Shown here: in pieces, positions 35,530-46,984 of the stretch
Layout: each line of letters opens with the position of its first letter
How positions within the stretch are numbered: position 1 is the stretch's first letter
Source of the DNA: Todiramphus chloris collaris
Taxonomy: Eukaryota > Chordata > Aves > Coraciiformes > Alcedinidae
Assembly: GCA_025345505.1 (NCBI GenBank)
Contig: JANVCC010000167.1
Span: forward strand, 1,224,641-1,288,640
Reading direction: 5' to 3'
DNA: 64,000 nt
Notes under the pieces: generated by a model
Databases searched by the model: none
Seen by the model: the letters and a program-made list of their open reading frames with translations, nothing else
What the model was told of the DNA's origin: nothing
Translations under genes and position numbers: made by a program

Positions 35530-38500
35530 GGGAGCGTGTCCTGTAACACAGTGTTTACCCTGGATTCAGTGCTTCTTGCAATATGGAATTTGCCTGATGT
35601 TGTGTGGCTGTAACAGGAGAGGGAGTGCTAAAGTATCCTATAAATTCTCCCTTGCTGAAAAAAAAAAGAGAGACTGTGGGCTTTGTTTTAAGTGATTTGC
35701 ATCCGAAAAGAGCAGGAGAGGAAAGCTTCCAGAGTTCAACAGAAAAGAATGTGGAGGTCTTTTGCCCATGTTTGCTTGCAATGGCATTGCCATACTACAT
35801 TTAAGGTGGCCAAACTAGTTCATGTGTTCTCCTTAGTGCGTTATATTGAACTGGTTATGAAGAGTTGAGAAAAAAACCACTAAAATAGGTGCTTCAAATC
35901 AAAAGAAAGTGGAAATGAAAAGATGACAGGATCAACCATTTTCTTTCTATGCCCTTTCAGGTCTCCGGAATACTTATTCTCTGGGCCAAAATCACAGTGC
36001 TGGTAAGTACAGTTCCGGTAATATTCAGGAACATGAGTGCATCAAGTAAGCCAACTGGGGGGTTTGTTTCCTAGTTAGGATCCAAGATCCCAGTCTACAA
36101 ACAGGATTTAATTCAGAGTTTATCCAGATTATTTACACTTTGCATTGCTACATATACTCTGTTCAACTATTTAAATGATACACTGATTTCTCTATTTTCT
36201 CTTCTCTTTTCTTCTGCAGCCATTACAGAGGGCTGTAAACACACGCATTACTGGGAAAATATGCCAACAGAAAAGAACTAGGACAAGCCTGTGCATTCAA
36301 TCAGATTACAGAGCACATGCTTATTACCAAAAGGTGTCCCTAGAAAGCATTAGGAAAGGTGCATCATGCTTCACAGATTCTGAGCTGCAACACAGCTTTT
36401 GAGCTTAGTATTTGTTTCCAAAGCACAAGAATGAGCTAAGCTGACTGTGCTGGCTACTTGCAATGTGCTATACTTCCTGCACTGATTCTATTACAGGTTT
36501 TATTCACTAAGAACTAGGCTGAGCAATCAGCAGGTCTGCAGCAAAAGGTATTATTGGGTACTGGGAACTAGTGAGAATAGCTGAGAAGAACCAGTCAGAA
36601 AACGACTGCGTGATGTGCAGAATGTCCATTAGTTCAATTACACACACATATCTACATTAGATTAACACTATTAGAACTATAGGGTCAAACAGTTGTCAGT
36701 TAGGAATTATCATAATTAAGGATGCCTCATCACCCATAATTAATTTCCTGTCACACAGACAGTAACACATGTTCACATGCTGGATTTTTCCATAGAACAT
36801 CTGCCTCCTCCTCAGCACAAAATTGATCATGATCACTTAAAGACCAGTTCTTTAATATTTTTATGTTTACCCCATCACTTCTAGAGCTTACTTAATTTTC
36901 AAGCAGTATTTTGAGGACATAGTTACTAACTGACTGTGTTTGTCCTTGGCAACTGTCACTTAAGGGTCCTGGTCTTCAAGCCTTGGGAGCTGTGGGGATC
37001 AGAGACTGCTCTGAAGACCTTCAGCTTTGATGAAGTCAGTAGCAGATAAGGTTGAATCTTGTTTGCAAGCTCTCAGCTGGGCCTGCCTGCCTCCCTCCAG
37101 GCACCATCAGGTGTGTATTATTGAATGAATCTTTTCCTTGAAGGATGTTTTGCAAAGTCTTTGTAGAAGTGGACTCATCTGTGGTTGGAAAGGATTTAAA
37201 GGGCCAAGAGAAATGTGCTTTCAGCTGATGTTTCATCCACCTGCACAAAGTTAACCACTCATCTGCTCTTCTACTTTGCCCATTTCCCTGAAGAGATATA
37301 TGTCTCCTGCCTTATATTTTCTCTGTAGACAAACTTACTTCTGGTGATTCCTAGACAGACTAGTCATCTTAGAGTAACTCTGAGTGTCTCTGGACTCCTG
37401 TAAATTTTGAGCACTTGGGAAATTCAGGTAACTGGTAACAGCAGCAGGTTGTCACCACAAGAGGAAATTGGTGTTTAATGGCAGACAAAATAGTGACAGC
37501 AGAGAATCACGGGTTCCATATCAATGGAACATGCTAGAGCATGCATGCTAGCAGGCACAAATTACTTGCTTCATTCCCTGAGCACCTTTACCTGCCCTTG
37601 CCTTTGGGTCCTTTGTTCCAGTCCCATTTCTACCTCCTTATCCTGTCCAATTCCTCTTAAGCTTTCTAGTTCAGTCCCAGTTTCAGGATCTTTCAAAAAT
37701 CAAAATGCAAGCCAATGAATTACTTCACTCAGCCAGGAGGTGAAAATGGGAAGGGCAAAAGGCAGACCTGAGCTGTCTCACAGCTGTATCCCGGGTCAGA
37801 AGTGCCACACTTGTTATAAAGGGGAACTTTTGCTGAGGGTCGGGCTTTTTCCCCTGTTGCTCTTCTTCCAGCTAACTTTCTGCAAAATTGAGCTCCTCTG
37901 TAAAGGACGGGGATTTCTGCAACTACAGCAGCATAACAGGTTTGGTATGCTCCTCTTGTCCTGGCTTAAAATCTGCGTATCTGGCATAGAGGAGCCGGGG
38001 CCAAGTGAGCCCTGACACACGTACACGTCTCAGTTTGTACAAGCGTTAGTGCTGCTCTGGAGACCTCACTTGGAAAAACACACTTCCTAAGAATTAACCG
38101 GAACTCTGGGCCAACGTGTCAGCATTTTGTTTGAGAGTTACAGGAAGCCTGCACTGGGTCATCAACAGCAACTCCACCACCAAATGCAAATGTCTTATGT
38201 CACCTACAAAGCAAGCACCAGAAAAATCTAGAGGAGCAACCCAGAGCCACAGCACATGCAAGATTCTGGTACAGCTGCACTGAGCACGCAGACTCTTGTT
38301 AAGCCTGTGGAGTGCCCACCCATGGCCTGTCAGTCTGAACGTTCAATCCGTTCACACTGTTTTTGCAAGGCACTGTGCTGTGGACCTTTGGTAGGAAATG
38401 CAGGGATCGTGAAGTTTTCAGGAAGTCCATTGGGTGCACAGAAATGTTATCTTCAAGTGTTGAAGAAGTAATCTATTTCGTAATTCTAAACCATTAATGG

Positions 38501-38770
38501 GAGGCCCTGGTCAAGAAGAAATGTTCTCTGCACCTGACTCCAGTACTTCCTCTAGAAGATTTCCGAGTCCTGCTTTATAGCATCTTTGCAAAATCAGTAT
38601 CTTAATATCATTATTTCAGAAAAGGTACTCCTAATACACACATTCCTCAAGCTTTGAGAATCAGGCAACAAAATTCTATTAATTCACATAAATGTAGTGA
38701 GTAGCTTTGCAGTTGCCTGCAAAATAAGGAAATAAACTCAAATAAGGAAATTAACTCAAATGGAAGAATA
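35530..38770. other. No gene seen between retroviral remnant and NUP42-like gene
   Basis: AT-richer sequence with no recognised exon. The only supported item is an LTR-like fragment at about 37,725-37,960. Confidence 0.45.
37725..37960 (+). mobile_element. Diverged LTR fragment
   Basis: Similar by eye to 41,690-41,860: both carry a GGGCAAAAG block, a CTCACAG-TGTA-CCC block and CACACTT-TTATAAAGGGGA. No LTR ends are recognisable. Confidence 0.5.
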
Positions 38771-38774
38771 TTAT

Positions 38775-41149
38775 TTTATTACTCAACTACTAATCAGATT
38801 AATTTCAAAACCATGCTATTTTAGAATAAAGGTTCTAAATATTTAAAAGTTCTATTGGTGGTGGCCGAAGAGGAATCTTGCCTAAGGTAAACCTTTCTGC
38901 TTGAAACTGCTTCAGTTCTTCAGCTGATAATTCACTCTCTGGTGTAAATAGGTTGTTCGCTTTCATGTTGTTTGTGGCTGCAAAAGACACCGAGGTTATG
39001 TTATGTCCAGAGGCACTGGATTTCTTCCCAACCAGGGAACAACGCAGGAAAATGGTGTTAACTGTTGGTTCTTAACGCAGGAACTTACTTGACTGCCCAA
39101 AGCTTGATGATATCTGCTCCGGTCCAAAGGAAATTCCTCTTTCTGTGACCCCCTTCTTTAATTCAGGTAGCTTAAAAAAGAATACAAATACATAAATTGA
39201 AAGTAGGTTCAAAAATAGGGAAATGTCTTTCAATAAATACTTGAAGCAAAAATACAACTGCCCAGTCCAATTTAACACAACTGAGACTATGTCAGACCCT
39301 GATGACTTTCAGCACAATTGCTCTTGCAGCTACCAACAAACAGCTTTAAGGTTCTACGCTACTCTCCGGAAAACACCCCAGAAACACAAATACCTTACAA
39401 TTTACGGACTTTTGCTTGGCAGTGAATGAGCTGAATGCCTCGTCCAGCTCTGTTCTCACCTCTTACTTATTTCAGTTAGTGCTTTACGGCCCTGTCTACG
39501 TCATTGCCTTGACTTAAGTCTGTTCCCTCACTCTGGCACAGTGAGTCTTCTAGGCTAAAGCCCAAATCCCCCTTCCTCACCTTCAGCATTGGCCACACCA
39601 AAGGCCGTGACCGTATTACTCAAACTTTAATGCACTTCATGCAGGCTCCACTGAAATCAACTGACTCTGTCTCCCCGATTATTCAGCGTTGCCTTCAACT
39701 CAAGCATTTTTTCGGACATATCTAGAAGTGTTTGTCACCTTCCCTGGAAGAACTGCACTTGAGATCTTCACACGTTATCCAAATGGTTTCTTTCTCAACT
39801 ATGTATTTCTCACTCTGGCATTACCAACATGCTCTTAGGTATACCCTAAGATGTCCTGGAGGACAATTCCCATTTCATCTACTACTGATTGATTGGAAGA
39901 GTCAACATCAGCACACTGAAGAAAAGGTGGGGTGGACAGCTGCCTCACTAGATGTGTACTCGACTGGATCCCAACCTTAAGCTGTGGTTGCTTTCATGGG
40001 GCTTGCAGTGATAGCATTCCAGACCTGGGATCCAGCTGCTAAAACAGACACCAGGAACAGAAACATTTTCCCTTTCATTAACACTTACCAGATCTACTTG
40101 CGTTGCCACATTTGCAGTTTTAGCTGGAAAGAGACACTTTTTCCAGTGTAGTGCTAACCGTTGGAGAGAAGCAATCTAAAAGGGGGGGAAAGAAAACGAT
40201 GTTTTTATTACTGGTGACGACTTAGGAAATCCTAAAATAACAGAGTGATTGGACAAGCAAGTGAAAAGAAGATTTCTAGAACTAAGAAAAAACCCACCTT
40301 AGTTAAGCCAGGAAGACAAGATTTTTGTTCTCCTGAAACTTCAAGGTGAGAAGCTGAAATTTTTGTTCATAACACATCATTGCTTTCAATTCTCTTGCTA
40401 TTGCCCTTACTGAAATCAGCTTTTGTACTTCACAAAACACTTTTAAGATTAAAAAAAGAAAAAAGCCTAGGGCTTTCTAAATCTAATTTCCAGCACTATC
40501 TGAATTGGTGGTGCTTGGGAAAACAACACCCAAAACCAAACCACACGTGAGATATGCAAGTGCTAAGGGTAAGAACAAATTCCTGAATCCTTGTTCCATT
40601 TCTTGTTTGTCCACTTGCGCGCTCACTCACTAAGCTGAATGAAGCCCTAGTTTGCCTCAGGTTCTCCCTCCTTTTCAGGAGACAATGCCTACTCCCCGAG
40701 CACTATAGTTGCAAACCCTTTCCTAGCATCCCCCTGAACCACTCAGCTCTGCAGCAATGAGCTTCCTTCATGCGGCTCAGCCCCTGTGCCGCGGCCCAAC
40801 AGATTCCCGCAGAGAGCAGGCAGAGCAAGGACGGTACCTGTCTGATAACCGCGGTCCGACTATTAAAGAAGAACTCGCTGCAGGAGCCCCCGGCGAAGCG
40901 GCAGCAGCGCCGGAGGAAGCTGTGCCGGGTGCCCGGGGGCGGGCGCTGCTGGGCTGGGCGCCGCGGGGCCCGGCCGGGCGGGAACCGCCGGGAGGAGGAG
41001 GAGGAGGAGGAGGAGGAGGCGGAGCCCCGGCCAGGGACCTCCTCCGCCAGCCGCCGCGCCGTCGCGGTCGCCGCCGTGGCAGCCGCTCCAGCCGCCAGCG
41101 CCGCCAGCACCGCCACAACCGCCGCCACTACGGCCGCTGCCGCCGCCAT
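38775..41149 (-). CDS. NUP42-like small gene, 4 exons, 207 codons
   Basis: Exons: 41149-40838 (104 codons), 40175-40089 (29), 39170-39089, 38977-38835 including TAG. All junctions are GT-AG and the 624-nt frame closes exactly. AATAAA follows at 38780-38775. The C-terminus (LFTPESELSAEELKQF, then FTLGKIPLRPPP, ending IELLNI) closely resembles the end of nucleoporin NUP42 (NUPL2), and residues about 108-143 resemble NUP42's central helical segment (QRL, a Trp, then the LPELKKGV block). NUP42 binds GLE1 at the cytoplasmic face of the nuclear pore and aids mRNA export. Here the CCCH zinc finger and the FG-repeat region are missing. Exon 1 is GC-rich, Ala-rich, with a run of nine serines, and is unlike NUP42; it may be partly 5' UTR, so the true start is uncertain. 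The similarity is from memory, not from a search. Confidence 0.68.
38835..38977 (-). CDS. NUP42-like exon 4 (conserved C-terminus)
   Basis: 143 nt with acceptor CTTTTGCAG, encoding TNNMKANNLFTPESELSAEE and on to the TAG at 38837-38835. This is the part with the clearest NUP42 similarity. Confidence 0.78.
39089..39170 (-). CDS. NUP42-like exon 3
   Basis: 82 nt encoding LPELKKGVTERGISFGPEQI then SSSFGQS plus one base. Acceptor TTTTTTAAG, donor GTAAGT. The only FG-like dipeptides of the gene (SFG) are here. Confidence 0.7.
40089..40175 (-). CDS. NUP42-like exon 2
   Basis: 87 nt encoding IASLQRLALHWKKCLFPAKT then ANVATQVDL. Acceptor CTTTTAG, donor GTAAGT. Phase 0 on both sides. Confidence 0.7.
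40838..41149 (-). CDS. NUP42-like exon 1 (CpG-rich, Ala/Ser-rich)
   Basis: Opens with an alanine/valine-rich, hydrophobic stretch (MAAAAAVVAAVVAVLAALAA), then a poly-Ser run from (GGA)n at about 40,990-41,020, then RRCCRFAGGSCSEFFFN. Donor GTACC in phase 0. High CpG content suggests the promoter is here; coding status of the first part is uncertain. Confidence 0.5.
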
Positions 41150-41284
41150 GGCCGTCTCGCTGCGACCGCTCCGGGCACCGACGTCACAATGGGCACAACG
41201 GGCACCGCGTGCCCCTCAGAACTAACGGCCCTGCTGGGTGCTGCGGGCCGAGCGTTGGGGGGTGCGGGCCTGGGGCGGGAGTGC

Positions 41285-41360
41285 AGAGAATCAGAGAGTC
41301 AGAGAATGGCAAGGGCTGGAAGGGACCTCGAGAGGTCATCTAGTCCAGCCCCCCGAGTAG
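41285..41360 (-). mobile_element. CR1 3' tail fragment
   Basis: AGAGAATGGCAAGGGCTGGA and CATCTAGTCCAGCCCCC are a minus-oriented CR1 end. Confidence 0.75.
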
Positions 41361-41640
41361 TTTTCCCCAGATCAGTATCTTCCCCACAGACTGTGAGCAT
41401 GGAGCACACCAGATATACCAGCTCTGGGCTTGAGATACACAGCAAATCATCCTGCTGCACCCAGCACTGCCTGTCCAACAGACAGACCCCACAGTCTGGG
41501 ACTAAACGAATTCAGCTTTTTGAGGAATGACTCACAGCCCAAAGGCCCTGTGTCCCTGTGTGTACACGTGTACTGAGAGATGGGAAAAATGGTAGTGACT
41601 TGGATGGGATGGCAATAATAGGGACTACGGGGTGGAACAC

Positions 41641-42014
41641 TGTCCTGGTTTCCCTAGGATAGAATCACAGGCCAGCCATGGTAGGCAGGCCAGCAGCAGT
41701 TTTGAGTCAGCTGGGAGTGAAGCTGAGAGGGGCAAAAGCCAGGGCAGCTGAGCAGAGCTGGCTCACAGGTGTACCCCAGACCAGAAACGTCACACTTATT
41801 GTAAAGGGGAAAGCTTGCTTTAAATAGGCCCTTCTTTCTCTTTTTCCTTCTCCTCCTCCTTTCTGGAGAGACTTGCCTATCCCGCTCCCAAGGAGTGCTT
41901 TCCCTTTATTGTGGCCACTGTACCTTTAGTGGGGTGAGTATAACTTTGTATACTTTATACTGATACTAGGATTTAACATGGGTTTTGCTGTTTCATTAAA
42001 GCTGTTCTTGTTTC
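41641..42014 (+). mobile_element. LTR lacking its 3' end
   Basis: Begins TGTCCTGGTTTCCC, the same start as the LTR at 43,643-44,440 read on its own strand, and reaches CATTAAAGCTGTTCTTG (polyadenylation-type ATTAAA) before being cut at 42,014 by the next LTR. Confidence 0.7.
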
Positions 42015-42415
42015 TGATACACGGAAAAACTCCACTACTGAGTAAGTAGTAAAGTAGGTGTGTTTATTCCAGCGCTGGGACGCATGGGGGTTAATTCCTC
42101 CAAAGTCATGCGGGTAGGGGTTCCCAGGATGAAGCAAGAGTCTTCCTCAGATGAAGTAAAGAATCTTCCTGGTTGTAAACTTTTCACCTCACTTCTCTGC
42201 GCATGCTCTTTATGGCCCTGGCCTGAGTTCAAACCTCAAGGCTGCTTTAGGCTGGTTTATGTTGTTTTCAGGTTTGAGGCTCTCCCCCCTATCAGTCACT
42301 CCTTAGTCTCCCATCCTGCTTTGGTAGATGTAACAGATGTTGAGCTAGCTGTACATTGCCCTTGGAACATATCTTCCCAGTAAATCATTTAACCTCTGTC
42401 TCCCCCCCTGATTCA
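42015..42415 (-). mobile_element. Solo LTR related to the 32,085 LTR, internally deleted
   Basis: Starts TGATACACGG and ends CTGATTCA in plus-strand reading. It matches 32,085-32,672 end to end with about 190 bases missing, mainly between the CAAAGTCATGCG and GGTAGGGG motifs. No target-site duplication is visible (flanks GTTTC and AGGGC). Confidence 0.83.
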
Positions 42416-42424
42416 AGGGCAGGA

Positions 42425-42490
42425 GGGTTAGGCTGAGGCTGGACTCGATCATCTTGAAGACCTTTTCCAACCCGAGCGATTCTGATTCTG
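42425..42490 (+). mobile_element. CR1 3' tail fragment
   Basis: GAGGCTGGACTCGATCATCT and TTTTCCAACCCGAGCGATTC form a CR1 terminus directly after the LTR. Confidence 0.65.
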
Positions 42491-43235
42491 CGTCTTTGCT
42501 TTTAATCCTCTCCTCCATCGGCAGTGACTGTGCTCCCTGCTCCACCCAGGGGAGATTCCCTCCATGCCTGGTGTCACAAGCCCCGGAGCCCAGCTACTGT
42601 CCACCTACCCCAGTCCCTGCCCTACACACACCCACTTCTCTCGGTGAGATATGGACGTGCCTCAGCTCTTTCAGCCCGAGTTGCTGTCCCAGCAGCAAGG
42701 CAAGCTCCAAGAATCCCATCTGAAGTGTTGGTGGCCTCTGCCCCTTCTCTCAGTGAGGTGGGGAGGTGTTTGGGTTGAACTGCAACTCCTCAGCTTTACC
42801 AGCAAGCTGGGGTTCCTGGTGTGGAGACTTTTCCCAGGAGTGCTGCTGAGATGAAAGTAAGCCCTACCCTGAAATGTTCCCCTTGTCCTCCAGTGACTCC
42901 AAACTGACCCCTGGATCAATTCAACATTCCCCCCCCCCCCCCTTTTTTTTTCTTTTAATCAAAACCATTGGAAGAGCAAAGTTCAGCAAATGCTTTCTAA
43001 GAGAGCAGGTACCTGAGGTGTCCCCTCACCAACTGGCACAAGGCTTGTGCAGTGTCAGCTCAGCTGGGGTGTGCTGGGAGGGACTGCGGAGGGGGAAATG
43101 GGTGGTTGGTATGGGAGGTAAACACATGAAAAAAAAAGTTCATCAGCAATGTTTTAAGGATTTTAACAATCTGTCCTCTAGTCAGAGCTGAGGGGACACT
43201 GTCTGAGGAGCCAGGCCCTCCAAGGGCAAGTGCTT
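42491..43235. other. No gene seen
   Basis: Unassigned sequence with one pyrimidine run (C then T) at about 42,930-42,955. Confidence 0.45.
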
Positions 43236-43244
43236 CGATATTGG

Positions 43245-44465
43245 GCTGGAACATCCCTCTTGTGAGGAAAGACTGAGACCCTGGGACTGTTTGGCCTGGA
43301 GAAGAGAAGCCTGAGATGAGATCTTATTGATGTCTATAAATATCTGAGGGATGGGTGTCAAATGGAAGGGGCCAGGCTCTTTTCTGTAGTGCCCAGCAAC
43401 AGGACAATGAACAATGGTGATAAACTGGAGCATAGAAGGTTCCACCTCAACATGAGCAGAAACTTCTTTGCTGTGAGGGTCATGGAGCCTGGAAGAGGCT
43501 GCCCAGAGAGGTTGTGGAGTCCCCTTCTCCGGAGACTTTCCAGCCCCCGCTGGATCTGTTCCTGTGTGGGCTGCCCTGGGTGACCCTGCTCTGGCATTGG
43601 GGGGGGGTTGGACTCGAGGATATCCAGAGGTCCCTTCCAACCTGTCACGGTTTAGGGTCAGGGCAGCCCCTTAGACCTATAACAGATGCTCTCTGTTAAC
43701 TGCCCCCCCCAAAGGGGAAGAGAAAGGGAATAAGGGAGAGAGACTGAGCAATTAGAAAAGGAAACTAGAACAGCTTTAATGAAAATGAAATTAATAATTA
43801 TAAAAATGGAATATATACAAATATATACAAAACCAGTATGGAACCCAACCCCCTGATGGTAATTCCATCACTGTCACCACTGATGCTGTGGAGGCACTGG
43901 GGGAGTCCCAGGCTGGGCCCCGCAGCAGCCGGGAGCTGTGTTCAGGAGCTGGATTCTGGTACCGGGTTCAGGAACACGCAGATCGGATCGAAGGCAGAAC
44001 GGAGAGAGTCCTCCTTGGGTGCTCCGAGGAAGGAACCGAAAGAGGACCCAAGCCAAGCCAAGCAAAAGCTGGCAAAGCAGTCCAAGAGGGGAACAAAGAG
44101 CCCAGAGACCCCTCGGATCCCTCAGCTCTAGACCAAATCTGGCGTATATGGGATGGAATACCTCCTGGTCAGTTTAGAGTCACCCGTCCTGTCCGCTCCT
44201 CCCTGAAGGTGCAGCCTCTCACTTTCTGCACCCCCCAGTGTGGTGCACAGGACCCAGCAGTGGCCTTGGTCTGCACCCCAACCCTTGGTAGTAACTCTAA
44301 ACATGAGGTATTATCACTGCTAGAAGCAGACACTGTGAAAACAGGCTGCTGACTTCAGACAGTGCAGTTAAGTAGAAGAACTGAGCTGAAAAGTAAAACT
44401 ACTGGACAGAATTAGTCCTGTTTTCACTCAAACCAGGACACAACCCCTACCATTCTATGGTTCTG
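43245..44465 (+). mobile_element. CR1 3' fragment split by a solo LTR
   Basis: Plus-strand CR1 from 43,245 (GGAACATCCCTCTTGTGAGG) to CCCTTCCAACC at 43,642, resuming at 44,441 with CAACCCCTACCATTCTATGG. The missing middle is exactly the LTR at 43,643-44,440, so the CR1 is the older insertion. Confidence 0.93.
43643..44440 (-). mobile_element. Solo LTR inserted in CR1, 5-bp TSD
   Basis: A 798-bp element starting TGTCACGGTTTAGGG and ending AACCAGGACA, flanked by CAACC (43,638-43,642 and 44,441-44,445). Minus-strand CATTAAAGCTGTT marks the polyadenylation region and sets the orientation. No internal viral sequence remains. Confidence 0.88.
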
Positions 44466-45470
44466 ATTCCACAACTGAGCAGCCCACTTTCTACCTGCAA
44501 CCCGAGTGAGGCTGCCCGTTGTCACCCTGAGAAACCACCACCACGACCACCCACCTCAGCTCACTCCCTTCACCCCGTGTTTACCTCCAACAGGAAAAAA
44601 AAAAAAAAAAGCCGCAAAACCCTAGAAAAATCTCACTGGTGATATCAAAACACAACCCCCCAAACCTTGCAGGAAGAGCATCGTCCTCACTCAGCACTGA
44701 CCAAGAGCACCAGTTGCCTCCAGCTGCAGGGGCTGTGGTTTCCGGATGGAGCTCACCATGGAGCCTGACTGGGGCCCATGAAGAAAGGAAACATGTCGAC
44801 AAAACAAAACCTGCAACGCCTTCTTCCACCTGGGGAGAATCAAAGGTTCTTTCCTAGCATCCAGTGAGGAAATTCAGCAGCGACTCTTTATCTAACGTGT
44901 ATTACATGCAATTTCCATAAAGATTCAGCACAGGGGGAAAACCAAATCAAACACCTGCCCAAACACATTTTTCCTCCTTCTGCCAAGAGCAAAGTCTAAA
45001 TGACTTGGTCTACCCTTGGATTTCACAGAGGAGTGTCAACCAGACCCTAATTTATTCCATCGTATGCCGACTCCAGCCACGTGCAAAAGTTCTCCTGCTC
45101 TTTGTACCTTTTGAAACAGAAACTGCTACCCCAAACGAGCCAACCCACCTCCCCCAGCACGCTGCCCCGTTGCTCCCAGTCAGACAAACCTTGGCATCTC
45201 CTGTGCTGGTTTGCAGAGGGTCTGCTGGAAAGCTGCTGGTATGCAGAGGAGGGTGCTTGGCGGCTTCTCTCCGATGCTCTGGTCCTACCAGCCCTTTCCA
45301 GAAGCAAAGGAACAACCTCAGGGGTTGAACGAGGTGTCTTTCTTTTGGGCAGAGAAATCAAGCGCAACAGTAACACAGCTACTGCCGAATAACACGTTCC
45401 TGTGATGTGAAGCCTCTGCTTGCCTTCATTTTTCTCTCCAGCACTTTTATGTCCATTTAGATACCTCCTG
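44466..45470. other. No gene seen
   Basis: No recognisable exon. Contains one A-run at about 44,597-44,610. Overlapping frames at 45,000-45,400 have no supporting splice or homology signal. Confidence 0.45.
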
Positions 45471-45477
45471 AATCATA

Positions 45478-46140
45478 GAGTGATAGAATTGTCAGGGTTG
45501 GAAGGGACCTTAAAGACCATCCAGTTCCAACCCCCCTGCCATGGGCAGGGACACCTCCCACTAGAGCAGGTTGCTCACAGCCCCATCCAGCCTGGGCTGA
45601 AACACTTCCACGGATTGGGCTTCCATCACCTCTCTGGGCAACCTGTGCCAGTGTCTCACCACCCTCATGGGGAAGAAATTCTTCCTGATGTCCAACCTCA
45701 ATTCACCTATCTCTAGTTTTAATCCATTCCCTCCAGTCCTATCACTGCCCCACAGCCTAAAAAGTCCCTCCCCAGCTTTCTTGTAGCCCCCTTCAGATAC
45801 TGGAAGGCCACAAGAAGGTCTCCCTGGAGCCTTCTCTTCTCCAGACTGAACAACCCCAACTCTCTCAGTCTGTCCCCATAGGAGAGGTGCTCCAGCCCTC
45901 TGATCAATCTCATGGCCCTTCTCTGGACACGTTCCAGCACATCCATAGCCTTCCTGTAACAGCGGCTCCAGAACTGGATGCAGTTCTCCAGGGGAGGTCT
46001 CAGCAGAGTGGAGTAGAGGGGGAGAATCCCCTCCCTCAACCTGCTGGCCTTCTCTTGATGCAGCCCAGGACAATTTTCTTTCTGGGCTGCAAGAGCACAC
46101 TGCTGGCTCATGATGAGCTTCTCATGCACCAGAAGTGGGT
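45478..46140 (-). mobile_element. CR1 3' fragment
   Basis: Minus-strand CR1 starting GTGATAGAATTGTCAGGGTT. The ORF2 end reads as [20 protein letters not shown] and LIMSQQCALAAQKEN across two frames. Confidence 0.92.
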
Positions 46141-46984
46141 TAATGGCAGGAGAACATTTCGGGGGAGAAGCTTTGGTGAAGCCAGGAAATTTGTTATGAC
46201 AAAGCTCTGGCCACGCTACGGCTCGATGGCCAACGCAAAAGGCATGCATGCCTTCCTCTTAAGCAGCCACGATGCTGGTGGAAGGTTCTCCTCAAAACAG
46301 CTCCCTCACGGGCTGGTGCCTGCAGGGTTAACTTGGAGAGGAAATGATTTCCCTTCAAGACAGGTTGGATGTAGAGCTGAAGGATGCTTTGGTACCAGTC
46401 CAGGAAAAGAAACAACCCCCCGAGGTACGGTGGGATTGGTATGGAGCTGCTCCACCACACCCCCCTCCAACCCCACCTCGCCCTCCAACCTTGTTCCAGG
46501 TGAAGCAACAGGTTTTAGAGGAAATATTTCTTCTTCTCCCTCTCCCCATCGCAGCCAAGAAGCTCTGCAATTTGGAGGAATCCTGTTTTACACCCACTGG
46601 TGGAAACGCTCACGCGTGGGGCATTTAGAACATTCTTTTTTTCCTCCTTAGGAGAAGGATTTCCACTCACCCTGCCAGAAATAACAGCTGCATTTTAAAG
46701 AGTTGTCAATGTTGAACACTGCTGTGGGTTGTTGGTCTGGGTTTTTTTGTTGTGGTTTGGTGTTTTGGTTGTATCACTCTTCCTGCTCAGCTCAGACAAA
46801 ACCATGTTTCCTGGCTGGGTGGGAGGGTAGAGAGAGGTGTTTTTTAAACACCACCATGCAGGAGAAGTGCTGTAAAATCACCAAGGTGGGGTTTTTTTTG
46901 TTGTTTCCTTTGTAATTCTGGCACCATATCTAGCACACACCGGGTTAAATTTGCTCTGGCTGTTTGCCTCCATCACAAAGTACA
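46141..46984. other. No gene seen
   Basis: Unassigned. T/G-rich stretches at 46,735-46,775 and 46,885-46,910. No exon supported. Confidence 0.45.

Noticed and set aside
40757..41530. A 257-codon plus-strand frame opposite the NUP42-like exon 1
   Set aside because: It runs through a (GGA)n glycine tract and into a CR1 tail; the minus-strand exon joins correctly to three more exons, so this is its shadow.
32085..42415. One 10-kb provirus bounded by the LTRs at 32,085 and 42,015, with the NUP42-like gene captured inside
   Set aside because: The gene has introns, retroviral sequence ends at about 35,525, the LTRs differ in length, and no primer-binding site or gag is seen.
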